Of a stretch of 64,000 nt of DNA, positions 12,657-52,000 are shown piece by piece. Both the position numbers and the translations under genes were made by a program. Numbering within the stretch: the stretch's first letter is position 1; each line of letters opens with the position of its first letter. The notes beneath the pieces are model-generated. The model was not told the origin of the DNA. It saw nothing but the letters and a program-made list of their open reading frames with translations, and did no database searches. Source of the DNA: Protonemura montana (Eukaryota > Arthropoda > Insecta > Plecoptera > Nemouridae); the NCBI GenBank assembly GCA_947568835.1, contig OX387602.1, forward strand, positions 5,984,570 to 6,048,569, given 5' to 3'.

Positions 12657-13014
12657 CTTTTAGGTATTGGATGGGTGACCATCAAACATATAATTCTGTT
12701 TGAGAGAAAGGTTGACGGGATGAAAGTTAGTGCAGCAACTTCATTTGCCTCACTAATCAACCTCTCGATTGCCATGGATTTGTGGATGAATCGTATTATT
12801 GCCGTCCTTCGGAAAGGGACTTTAAGTCGGTGTTCCCCTCGGTGCTCTCCGACAGGAGTAGGCTACGTGCCGGCACCAGGTTTCTTTTCCTTTTTCTAGG
12901 CTAGCTTAGGTTCATCATCACCCACTCATTCACCGACGCCATTATACCAGTGCTGCAGGGTTCGTTGTCAAAACAGTGCGTCGTTAAACTCCACAAATCA
13001 ATCAATCAATTAAA
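12657..13014 (+). mobile_element. 5S rRNA-derived SINE, copy 2 (5'-truncated head)
   Basis: Begins near the box C part of the 5S head (GGTATTGGATGGGTGACC at about 12663-12680) and then follows the body of copy 1 with scattered substitutions, including CCGTCCTTCGG, GACAGGAGTAGGCT, CACTCATTCACCGACGCC and CAGTGCGTCGTTAAAC, ending in AATCAATCAATCAATTAA. Box A of the head has been lost or is unrecognisable. Same orientation as copy 1; located about 0.6 kb after the annexin stop. Confidence 0.82.
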
Positions 13015-13165
13015 TACTGTCTCTTCAATGTGTATTTCCGTTTCGATTATTGTTGAGGCTGATGCGAGTATGGTAAATACCTAAACTAATTTTCAATGTC
13101 CACCTTCAGTCTCATCTAAAAAATTAATTGTTCCAAGAATTTTTTCACATACTTACCATCCCTTG

Positions 13166-13224
13166 TCACCGATTGGCCAGGATTATACAGGAGCGTCGTT
13201 GACAAATAATTGCGTAGTTAAACA
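13166..13224 (+). mobile_element. Diverged 3' fragment of the same SINE family
   Basis: TCACCGATTGGCCAGGATTA through TTGCGTAGTTAAAC aligns in order with the 3' ends of the two larger copies (TCACCGACGCCATTATACCA through GTGCGTCGTTAAAC). Only the last 60 or so bases are preserved, so this is an old remnant. Confidence 0.55.
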
Positions 13225-13331
13225 CCTCTAGAAAAGAAACTTGATGGTAAGGAAGTAAAGGATTTCGGCGCACACTCACACGGAAGGGAAATAATGGCAT
13301 AAATAATCGTTCGTTATAATAACGATAAGAA

Positions 13332-13356
13332 CTTCTTTATTTGTTCAATAAAGAAG
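13332..13356. terminator. Hairpin with AATAAA on both strands between convergent genes
   Basis: CTTCTTTAT and ATAAAGAAG form perfect 9-bp arms around a 7-base loop. AATAAA occurs on the + strand at 13347-13352 and on the - strand at 13336-13341. It lies between the ends of annexin (+) and Mhc (-). A role in 3' end formation is inference. Confidence 0.4.
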
Positions 13357-13591
13357 CCATGTACATAATGTTCATATGTGATAAATGAATTTATCATTCC
13401 GATCGCATTTGCACGCTCTCGTTGTTAGTCAGATTGTTGTAAGCAAAAGACTAGAAATCGAACGAAGTGGTATTGAAGGGCTGTCATAACGTGTCTCATT
13501 AGCAATTTAAAATTTGTTTTCTTGTCTCAAACTCACTATCCAATCAGACCCACGACAAGGGCATTGGTCGGATCAATTTAAATAGTACATT

Positions 13592-13597
13592 TTTATT
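13592..13597 (-). terminator. Candidate Mhc poly(A) signal
   Basis: TTTATT on the + strand, AATAAA on the - strand, 191 bases past the Mhc stop codon in an AT-rich segment. A second candidate on the same strand is in the hairpin at 13336-13341. Confidence 0.45.
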
Positions 13598-13787
13598 AAT
13601 TATTATTATAAAATAATTTAATGATATTATAATTTGTTGTTGTATTATTAAGCTTTTTTCAGTTATTATTGTTTTATGTTGTTGCACGGCGCGAAAAGCC
13701 TAATTCTTTGATTGATTTTTTTTCAAAATTCACGACCTCGGGTTCTTGTGTTCTTGCGGGTAGGAGTTGTTCATGTGTGTTCTGATT

Positions 13788-42807
<29,020 letters not shown>

Positions 42808-43526
42808 TGTTGAAGAGTGGACTTAAAAGTGGGCTAAGAGACACGTTGAACAGCCCTTTAAGCCTTCCTGCAACACAGAACATACGTTCACATTAGTCGA
42901 CTTCCACCCCATCAAAGACAACTCACAGCGTACCAACAGAGTCGTGCCAAAAGATTTGGAAAAGAGGCGATTGGACTCCGCAGAATTGTATGCAACTGAG
43001 TAAATCCCGTCTTGGGATTTTGAAATAGTATTTCGATTCACTTTGACACAATCTGTTTCGATCGTTCGAAGTTGTTCGAGAATCAAACAGAAAAAAAATC
43101 AAAAAGGTTGCGCTTGAAAGTTAAATGAAAATGCAGGCTTAAACTTCAATTATGCGCTATTGCTTAAATAATTAATGTTGACTTAAAATATTTCCAGCCC
43201 CCGCAGGACTCTATGAAAAATAAAACCAGCGCCCGCTTAGTGTTCTAGGCGTGGAGGTGCCACGTTGGAGGCGCCATTCGTCACGTTCACACGACGGCCA
43301 TCGTGAATTTCTTCTCACCCGTTGCTTGGATACGCAAAACAAAGCTCTGCTGTAAACAGTCTCATTACCCGCTAAACCGACGACTCACTGAAGCAATCCC
43401 CGATGGAACGCGCAACGAAAATCACCCTCGAACCGGTGGAGGCCGTTAGTAAGAATGCAATCCTCGCAAAGAAAACTCCAGACAGATCTTGTCTTGGAAA
43501 GAAAGCCTCGTTCGCGAACGCGTGTG

Positions 43527-43682
43527 CTATTTTTAGCCGACTGGCTCTACGATTGGTTCGCTGACTACAGTGACGTCACGCAGTTGTTGAATTTAGCGGG
43601 CGGCATTTCCTTGTACGAATGGAAATAGTAATGGAGGTGGCCGGGCCGAGAAGCTTTATCGAGACTTGCCGGTCTAAAAATA
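43527..43682. promoter_or_regulatory. MEF2-type sites in Mhc intron 1
   Basis: CTATTTTTAG at 43527-43536 is a perfect YTAWWWWTAR match, and CTAAAAATAC at 43673-43682 differs at one base. MEF2 drives muscle myosin genes, and in Drosophila Mhc regulatory elements are known in the first intron. The rest of intron 1 (42868 to about 44823) shows no exon that I can support. Confidence 0.45.
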
Positions 43683-44823
43683 CTCCCTAGCGACACGTGG
43701 AATGGCGGCCGTACTTTTGGCGAGCAGAGAAAAGATTTCCAGAACAACCGTATCAATTACGGGTGGACGTGAGATTTTCTGCCTACATTGATGGCCTATT
43801 TCTGGTGTTGTCTGCTCGGAATGCAATTGTGTAAGACGCCCAGCAATTAGCAGTGTTGGTGTCACTTGCTTTTGTGGACTTTTCGAGTGTCTGGCATATT
43901 CAGGCGCTAATAGGTTTTCTTATATGCTTATATCTAGTGGGCACGAGCCAGCTAGAGGTAATGCACTACGATAAATTGCCACCTTGTAAGTAGGTGAGGT
44001 TTTATAGGCTAAAGTGTTAAATCTTTCAAGTAGTTTGTCTGTTTTTTAAGGTGTTTGTACAGATGTTCCCGATCGGATCGTTTTCCAGTAACCGTTGTGA
44101 AATGAAATTGGGTCAGCTTCTTGCAAGATAAAAGTGTCGAGTTTTGTTTTTCTTATCGCTGGCACCATTGTAACGAAATAATTTCGTGTGTGTCTGTATG
44201 CCATCTTTTAGATTTAACCGGATTCTACTTGAAGTTAAACCATTGAAACTTTGTTGTCACTCATGGTAATGTTTTTTTTTTCAAATATCGTACGCTGAAA
44301 GCGTCTCAGAAATCCAAGTGTAGTTAGGTAATGTATCGAAACACGGTGGTTGTAAAATGTGATGTCAATTTCCCGAAAGTGTCACAACAGTTAATGTGTA
44401 TCGTGATTATTCCAGTCGTTGCACCAAAAATGTCACTCGTTTCACGAAATTCTTGCTTGTGATTCATGCCATTGCGCCGCCCCCAACCCTTGCAATCGCA
44501 CACATAGCACCGCTTCATCCTTGCTGCGACGAAGGCACTTCACTCGTCCCACTTAGAGGCTCCGCAACCACCAGCCACCACCCCAACACCCGCCCAAACA
44601 CGTGGCCGAAAAACCAACCCCGAAATTATTTCAATTTCAGATAATTCTTGCTTTTCGAAACACCACGGTGGAGAGATCGAACGATGGCCGTCGCAAAAAT
44701 AAATATCTTAATCGTAAAAAAAAACTTTTACAAAATTTCGTTCGCGACAATATCCAATTGGTTAATTCTCGAGCACACTATCACACAGTATTAGCACCAG
44801 AGCTGCACCTCTTGCTCACTTAC

Positions 44824-44872
44824 GTTCGAAAGCTGTTCTGTCACCCGCTGGCAAGTCCGCGCCCGATATAAA
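44824..44872 (-). promoter_or_regulatory. Candidate Mhc core promoter and short exon 1
   Basis: On the - strand TTTATAT (44872-44866) is followed about 30 bases later by GGGTGACAGAACAGCTTTCG and a strong donor AAC|GTAAGTGAG at 44823. A start near 44842 would give a non-coding exon of only about 20 bases, spliced to 42867. This is unusually short, so the true start may be further upstream. Confidence 0.3.
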
Positions 44873-44879
44873 CCTCTGC

Positions 44880-47800
44880 AACGTGATCCCGGGATGAGAC
44901 GAGGTTCCCGATTGGTCGGCGTCCTCAGCCAATCCCGAATAATCTTACTCAGGACCCCAGTCTACCTTTTTAGGCGGAGAGCAGCCAACATGGTCTACCA
45001 GGGCCAGCGGGTGAAAATACCCCGACGCGCTGCCCAGAGGCAAGACTGCCCGGCCTAATTGTGAGGCGGGCCGCGTCTTAGTCATGCCATCATTGTCACA
45101 TACTCGCTCTTCGCTTCACGACCGGCCATCGCGTTATCTCGCTCGCTCGCGATTCTTTCCGACGTCAAACTCAAGGTGTGGCGGCACTGATTAGGCTCAG
45201 ACTGATTACTAGCCAAAATATCGTCCATCTATCATTGGCGAGACGCCCCTGTGGGACAAACGGCTGCCGGACGGATTTCGGCATCGACCGCCGAATCTCC
45301 ACCCCCATCGTCGATGAGCCTCACAAGTTTGGACTTGTGGGGTTTAGGGAGGTCGCTTGACTCGACAGAGCAGTGACCGACCTCGCTGATCGCGTTATGA
45401 ATGATGACGAGAGGCGGGATGCTTTCGCTCGAATGTGGGGACGTGGCGAGTCGTGGCGGCGTCAGCCTCGACTGCAGCTTCCGGTGTGCGAAACGACGGC
45501 GTTGCAGCGAGCGACGGATTCGCGGGTGGTGCACCCAAAAATGTGAAAAACAAGATGGTGTGATTCCATAATCCATTTGACAAGTTGTTTGCAATTACTT
45601 GTCGGCGTGATGTTGTGACTGGGTCTCGTTACAGTTGGGTACCTGTCGGCGACATTTCAGCGCGTGGCGATACGCAGGGTAGCGAGGTGGGCGACGTGGA
45701 AATCATATCGCTGCATTGCCAATATGCTGACATCTTTATTCCTAATTATCGCTGGCATTATTCCATTGCATTGCAACCAGATGGATATGACTGTTACGCT
45801 TCGAAAGCAACATATTTTGCGCAAACGTACTAATTTGTAAGTGTGACGCAGAAAATAGTGCTTCTCGAGTGTCTGAATATCTGAGAGAATATCTGTGTGT
45901 TATTCTGTTTCTACCCTTTTACAGTCATTATCTTAATAAGGCCAACGGGGAGAGGACAGGACGTTGAATTTTCTATACACACAGACATCTTACTCAGTAG
46001 GATCCAAATAAAACTCAAAGCACGTAAATATTCCAAACATTTATTGTTACTATTTTCCAGAGCACGAAAGCAGACCAGTCACGTGTGCAGCTTCGTTCTA
46101 AAACGACATGAGATGACCTATTTTCACGGCCAAAGCCTTGATACGAAACGCTTTGGCTTGCGAATAGTACCGCATAACAATTTGGCCGTGAGTTTCTGGC
46201 TTGGAAACCATACCAAAGTGACTCTTACATATAGGTGCTAGTATCATTCCGCTTTATTTCTGCTGACACAGAATCAGAGAGTGAAATGACTTTTGTCTTT
46301 TCAAGATAGCATCGCCCGAGGTATCCATTCTTATTAAAAATAACCTACGAATGCCTTTTGTTAGACTCGAATCTTTTAGCGGCGTGCGGTGAGTTTCTTT
46401 CCTGATTTCCCTGCCACAAGCTGCAACAAAGTAAGAAAAGTGCCAAACGTCTGTAGATAGTTTGTTACGTGACTTGTGTGAATCTACTTGCTAACTTCGA
46501 ATGTAAACGACGCCAACGAACAGAAATATTACATTGGCTGAGTTATATTTAACTTCGTGCCATGTTCCAATAGAATGTGTTATACCATCCCATGCTACCG
46601 GCAATACGACATGGGTACCCTAGACCAACATTCGAATCCCAGTCACTGACGCCGTTATAATCGCACGACACCAAGAACGTAATATAAAGCGCGACACGCC
46701 ATCCAAGCAAGAGATTAATATCTTTCACCTATATTATGGAAATGACAAAAATTCAAAAAATGTTAAACCTGAACCTATACACACCTCGCGTACACAGATG
46801 ATTTTATTCCAAGCTATGCAATTGTCAGGTAGCCAGAAATACGTTCCAACATCCTTGGATTATACTGAGACAAGTCTAATCTTATTATTTGTGCCACGCG
46901 GAGATGTCACCCGAGGGCTGGCACTATGTAGACCGCGGGCGAGAGACAAGCTCAGTCTCTTAACTCAGGCGTCTTTGCTCTTCAAGCGAGCAGCTCTTTA
47001 TTATAATGGAGAGAGCACAGAACGTGCATTGTGACCACCGCATGTACGGTGGTTTTCATTTATAGCCACAGGTGTCGATTGCACAAAATGCAGGTAGATA
47101 GATGCACTTTGCTATCTGTGGTCGAGCTCTTAGCTTCGTCAAGTTGGCATTCTCACACATTGTTAATTAGACTAGCCGTGTCCAACCGCATCCAACTGGG
47201 CGATAAATTATTATATTCTCGTATTCAGCCGTAAGTATGAGCAACTAGACCATGGCCAAGATATGATGAAATGTTAGTTTTGACTGTTAAATTGGACCAC
47301 ACATGAGGGATTGCTCTCTCTGCGATTTTATTACCAGCTCAAAAATCATTCTGTTTGTCAGGAGTGAGCTTGTGCTAACAGGTGATGAGTGACGACGATA
47401 ATTCACAGCCATTTTCGTGTGAACGCATCAGACGTGCACCGTTCGTCGTCCATTTGCTGCAAGGAAACTTGTAGCCGGGGCGGGCGCGGTGCAACGCAAG
47501 ACTTTGCTCAACTTTCTGCAAATAAACCTAGGGGATGACATGTGTCGGACGAGTGCGCGAGTACGTCCATCTCAGTCGCGACCGGGCGCCGCAAGAGTGT
47601 GACGTTTTGTTTAGAAAGAGTCTATCAAGATGCCTGCAAATGAGTTTAAACAATTGGCAGCCAGCAAAAGACGGCAGAAATATCTCCCCATGTTGACCGA
47701 AATAATACCAAAGAACGCTTCCTTGGCCAAAACTTTTCGACTGAATTATTTGCACCGTTCGTTGAATAAATAACCTCAAAGTTGGATGAATCAATCAAGT

Positions 47801-48990
47801 CCTTGACGTTTTGTGGGGTGTTAGCTCTAATCTTACACCTATGTATACACTTAGTCGTGTTTTAAACGTTTGCCACTGAAAATATTTACCGGCTATTTAT
47901 TGGAGTGTGACTCTTCTATAATTTAAAAAATATTTTATGTCAGTTCCACCTGTCAGGCCATCGTTCATTTTGATGTCTGCAAGTCGACGTCATGCGCTAG
48001 GTCAGTGCTGTTGGGCGTGATCGGAGAAGAGCCGCGTTGTCCGCACTTTGCGCCCTTACTCCGGGTCGCGAGCTCAGTGGTCAGCGATAAGCACCACACA
48101 AAGCTAACCTATATCCTTGCCACCTACACCATCCCATCCTCATGCGTCACTAAGTTGTTGTTCGCACTTTCATCTTGGCACGACGCCACCGTAGGGTCTT
48201 GTTCATATCAACGCATGTAACACCCCGCTATGTAGCGTCTGTCCTGTCGACGTCGACCCTACGAGCGACGGCGAAGTCACGGCTCCACGAGCCCGCTGCC
48301 GTCGATGGTCGTCGCGTCCCCGATATTTCCGTGGCCGAATGGCCGCTGCATATAGTTGAGGGAATGACCTGGCGGTCCAACAATCAATGTAGGTCACCCA
48401 CAGTCTTTTGCCGATCCGAGGAAGGAACAACAGGGAAAATCGCGGCGTCGAGCCAGCGCAGATAGCAAACATTCCGCTCTAAATAAGGCAGTGGGCACAA
48501 TGAATGCTCTCGTCGAGGGGGGAGCGGGGGGTGGGAGGGAATCATCTTACACACACTCACATATATACACACACAGAGAGATCGCGAGGCTGGCTATTCC
48601 TGCTCAGCGGCTAGCGTCGTCGGCCGCCGCTTGCGATTCGGGAGAGGGCCGAGACGGCGCTATACGCGCGGCGCGTCGCGTCGCGGCTCTCGACGCTTGG
48701 GCCCCCACGGGCTATTCGAGGCGCTGCCGTTCCCCAGCTAGCCATACACTCATCCGCAAGTTATCTTTGCCAAAGAAAACGCGATACAAGAAGGAAAGAA
48801 AGAAAGACTCCCCCTCCTCCTTCTACTTTGCATCTCAAACGAGTCTAGTGAAATGTTTTAATAGAATCACCGCTCGAGCAGTGATCCACAAACATTCGCC
48901 GTCCGACGCGCCACCGGCGGCATCGGCCTGCTACCGTTAGCATGAACCGCAGAGCGCTCACCACATAGAACCAGTCGAACTTTTGTTTCC
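44880..48990. other. Intergenic region between Mhc and Cyt-b5-r
   Basis: About 4 kb. GC-rich patches occur at about 44880-45560, 47450-47600 and 48160-48760; open frames there (for example 48491-48940 on +) are low-complexity, basic and unlike any family I know. A possible tRNA-derived B-box relic is at 46631-46659. I see no gene. It may hold upstream muscle enhancers of Mhc, but I cannot show this. Confidence 0.5.
46631..46659 (+). mobile_element. Possible SINE relic with tRNA B-box and shared 3' motif
   Basis: TTCGAATCCC resembles a polymerase III B box and is followed by TCACTGACGCCGTTATA, which matches 15 of 17 bases of TCACCGACGCCATTATA in the 5S-derived SINE at 12657-13014. No A box or tail is recognisable. 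Confidence 0.25.
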
Positions 48991-49000
48991 GTTCGTGGTG

Positions 49001-49006
49001 TTTATT
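49001..49006 (-). terminator. Candidate Cyt-b5-r poly(A) signal
   Basis: TTTATT on the + strand (AATAAA on -) 92 bases beyond the stop codon of the gene at 49098-54336. A second AATAAA overlaps the stop codon itself. Confidence 0.55.
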
Positions 49007-49097
49007 TAAAAATAAAAATATATGTTTTCGATACCCAGATAAAAATAATTTGCCATTTGGAATGCGAAGCTAGGATGTGACAATGTAAGGTAAAGTT

Positions 49098-52000
49098 TTA
49101 TTTCTTCTTGGATCCTTGCGGCGTGGTCCTGCCCTCGGTTCTGGACAGCTGCATAAACTGTCCCTTGATGCAGGCCAAGACGTTGCTGGTGAAGGCTTCT
49201 TGGTACTCGATGCCGTAGTCGCGGCATGTCTCCTCGAGGATGGCGTATAGAGGCGGCAAGCGACTGTGGTCCACGGTGGGGAACAAATGGTGCAGGGAAT
49301 GGTGTCCGAATTGCGTGAGGACCATGAACAGATTCGTGGAGATCTCTTTGCGGTCGCGCACGGCGTCTAACTGCTGCAGACCCCAGTCCATGTCCGGTCT
49401 GCAACATAGCGTCGATGACACGATAAGCCTGAGCTGAATGGTGAATCTGAATACACTAATTACAATTTAAATTTGTCTGAGGGTGCTGTAAGAATAGAAA
49501 AGTTAATTACTGAAGATCACACTCGAGGAAATTGCTTCGAAAAATGAAGCAGGAAATCGAGTGAGTGGCTCGGAGCGTTGCGCCTCAGCGTCGGCTTGAA
49601 ATAGACCCTACAATTGGCATACGAAAGGCCCGTTGTTTTATGACATTCGTATGACAGATTTCTGTTTGAAATTTGGCCAGACTGTCGTCTCTATGCGTTT
49701 TGGTTAGTTAGATTCTCAGTAGATACTAGTGGCTACCAATTTTAGATTTGGCAATTATGAATTTGTGTTCATATTTTCACACAAAGAGGCAAGGTAATTC
49801 CTCACGAGTTCACTCGAATTACCTAATAATTAACTTAAACCAATTACTTATAATGAAAAATAATAGGTCCATATCTTGAACGCGTATAGAATATCAAACC
49901 AGAGCTGCAAGGAGATCCCAAAGAAAACGATTACGAAAACAAGAGACGACCTTGCATAGTTTGGCATCAGACAGATTGTTTCTAGATTTAAAAATAGACG
50001 ACAGGTTATTTATTCTGTAATGATGAACAATCAAGCAATTAAATCTTGAGGGCAACCTTCCCATATCCTTGGCCTTATCCCAGGAGAGTGTCCCTTAAAA
50101 GAGGTCTCTGATAATGTCACCTCGGTACGTCCCCGTCGTGGAAGATATCTGGATGGTGGTGGGCTCCGTTGATGCCGATCGCCCCGAAGAAGAAGCTGGC
50201 CGACAACATGATCCAGGTCCACATCCACAGGGCCTCACCGATACTGCAGCCCCCATACACCGTCATCACCGTCGGTATCAGGAACCCAATCAAGTCGGTC
50301 CATCTCAGTACGCTCACGTAGCCGTTGGCCGCGAGTGAAAGTCTGGAACACCGCGATGGCGGCGGCGGCAGTTATTTTGAATAATGGATGGGAGCAAATG
50401 GCTCAACACATTTATCAGCGGGGCGCCAAATGAGTTTGACAGTTTGGTCGCGTGGACGACACAAGTTATTACCGGAAGTACGCATGTATTGAAGCGACGC
50501 TTGCCATCTTGCTAACCAACACGGGGCGAGAAATTTGCGTTCAATTTCAACTTCACAAGATAACGGCTTACAGTTTCTTCACGCGCACATTTTCCATCTT
50601 TTACCAACTTAAAATTTGTTTGATAAAGATAAAGATACAGTTTTCCACGTCATTTCTGAGGTTCACTTTAGATTTAAATGCAGAGCTTTAAAAATACGAG
50701 TTGCAGTTTTGTTCATCAATTTTGACTCGCGATTTGTAATCACTAGCTCAACACACGCGTTAATATTTTAATAAAAGCTATCAACGCATAATTTTGCCTT
50801 CCAATTAATTATCTCTTTTTGGCACGCCGATACTATTTTCGAGTAGATCTATTTTGAGTGCATTTTTTTTTTTCGGAACCATTTTGAAGGTGTTGAGTAT
50901 TGGGTAATTATAAGTTTGAATGATTCCTCCTTAATAATTTGGCAGGCGGTAAAATGAACAACCCCTCGATACCTTGGCACAAGAATATAGTAATAGGTTA
51001 TCTCCCAAAATTACTCATTGAAATCGTACATCAATTTTACCTTGAAATGATGATGCAGACATGCTATTGAAATGGATTACGTGACCTTCCTTGCAGATTT
51101 CCCACCGACCTGCATAATGGTGATTAGCTCAATTTTGTAGCCTCTAAACAACGTGATCTTTATACGAGAATAGCAAAGGCTTTTAGAGCGTCAACGGATG
51201 TGCGTAAAGCGTGGCATGCAGCTTATTTTGATGAATGACGAGCGTTGTCAGTGAACACCTCAGGGTGAACGTTGTGCAAGGCGTGGAGATGAAAAGCACC
51301 GAGTTTGGAAATTACCTCAACACGACCTGGATGTGGAACATGAGGCTGTACAAGATGGGACTGTATAGCCAGCCCCCGAATCGAGCGAGCGGAGATTTTT
51401 CTTTTGGCAACCACTGAAGCAGCGGTTCAAACATGGATATTTCGAGATCCAACAGCGAATTGGGATAGAGATGATGACTCAATGCATGGCTGATGCGCCA
51501 ATCTCTGGAAACAGGATGTAATCCACATAGTATGAAATCTTGCCATCGCAAAAAAAAAATGCAGAAAACGCCGCGTTCGCCGCTTCAAGGTTGCAGTCTA
51601 GAACTAATTAAATAAACTACCTTCTACCTAATCACTTTTAGCGAGCAATAAAAAGTTGTCAGTTAATGTCAGCCTCCAGCGTTTAAAGATTTTAGACGCA
51701 GTAAGGAGTTCTTTTCCTAAGGTACACAAACTTTTCTTTGTTAGCAAAAAAAGTTTCCAAATCTGGCATCAACCCCCTGTTTGAAAATAGTTTTGGCAAT
51801 CGCGCATATTTCATATTTTGGTTCCGTAACTGATTTCTTTTCACTGTAGAGAACCGTGCGTGATCACAGCTGACAATATTGCCCGCTTGCACACCTAGAA
51901 ATAATTAGCTTTCTGGGAGATCACATAGGCGGTCCTCTGCCTGATTCGGAGCAGCTGGATTGACTTGCCGCTGTCGGCTAGCGTTACAATTTATTAAATA

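Noticed and set aside
48491-48940. 149-codon + strand frame upstream of Mhc
   Set aside because: GC-rich, Arg/Ala/Ser-rich, no domain, no splice support; interpreted as chance open frame in GC-rich intergenic DNA.
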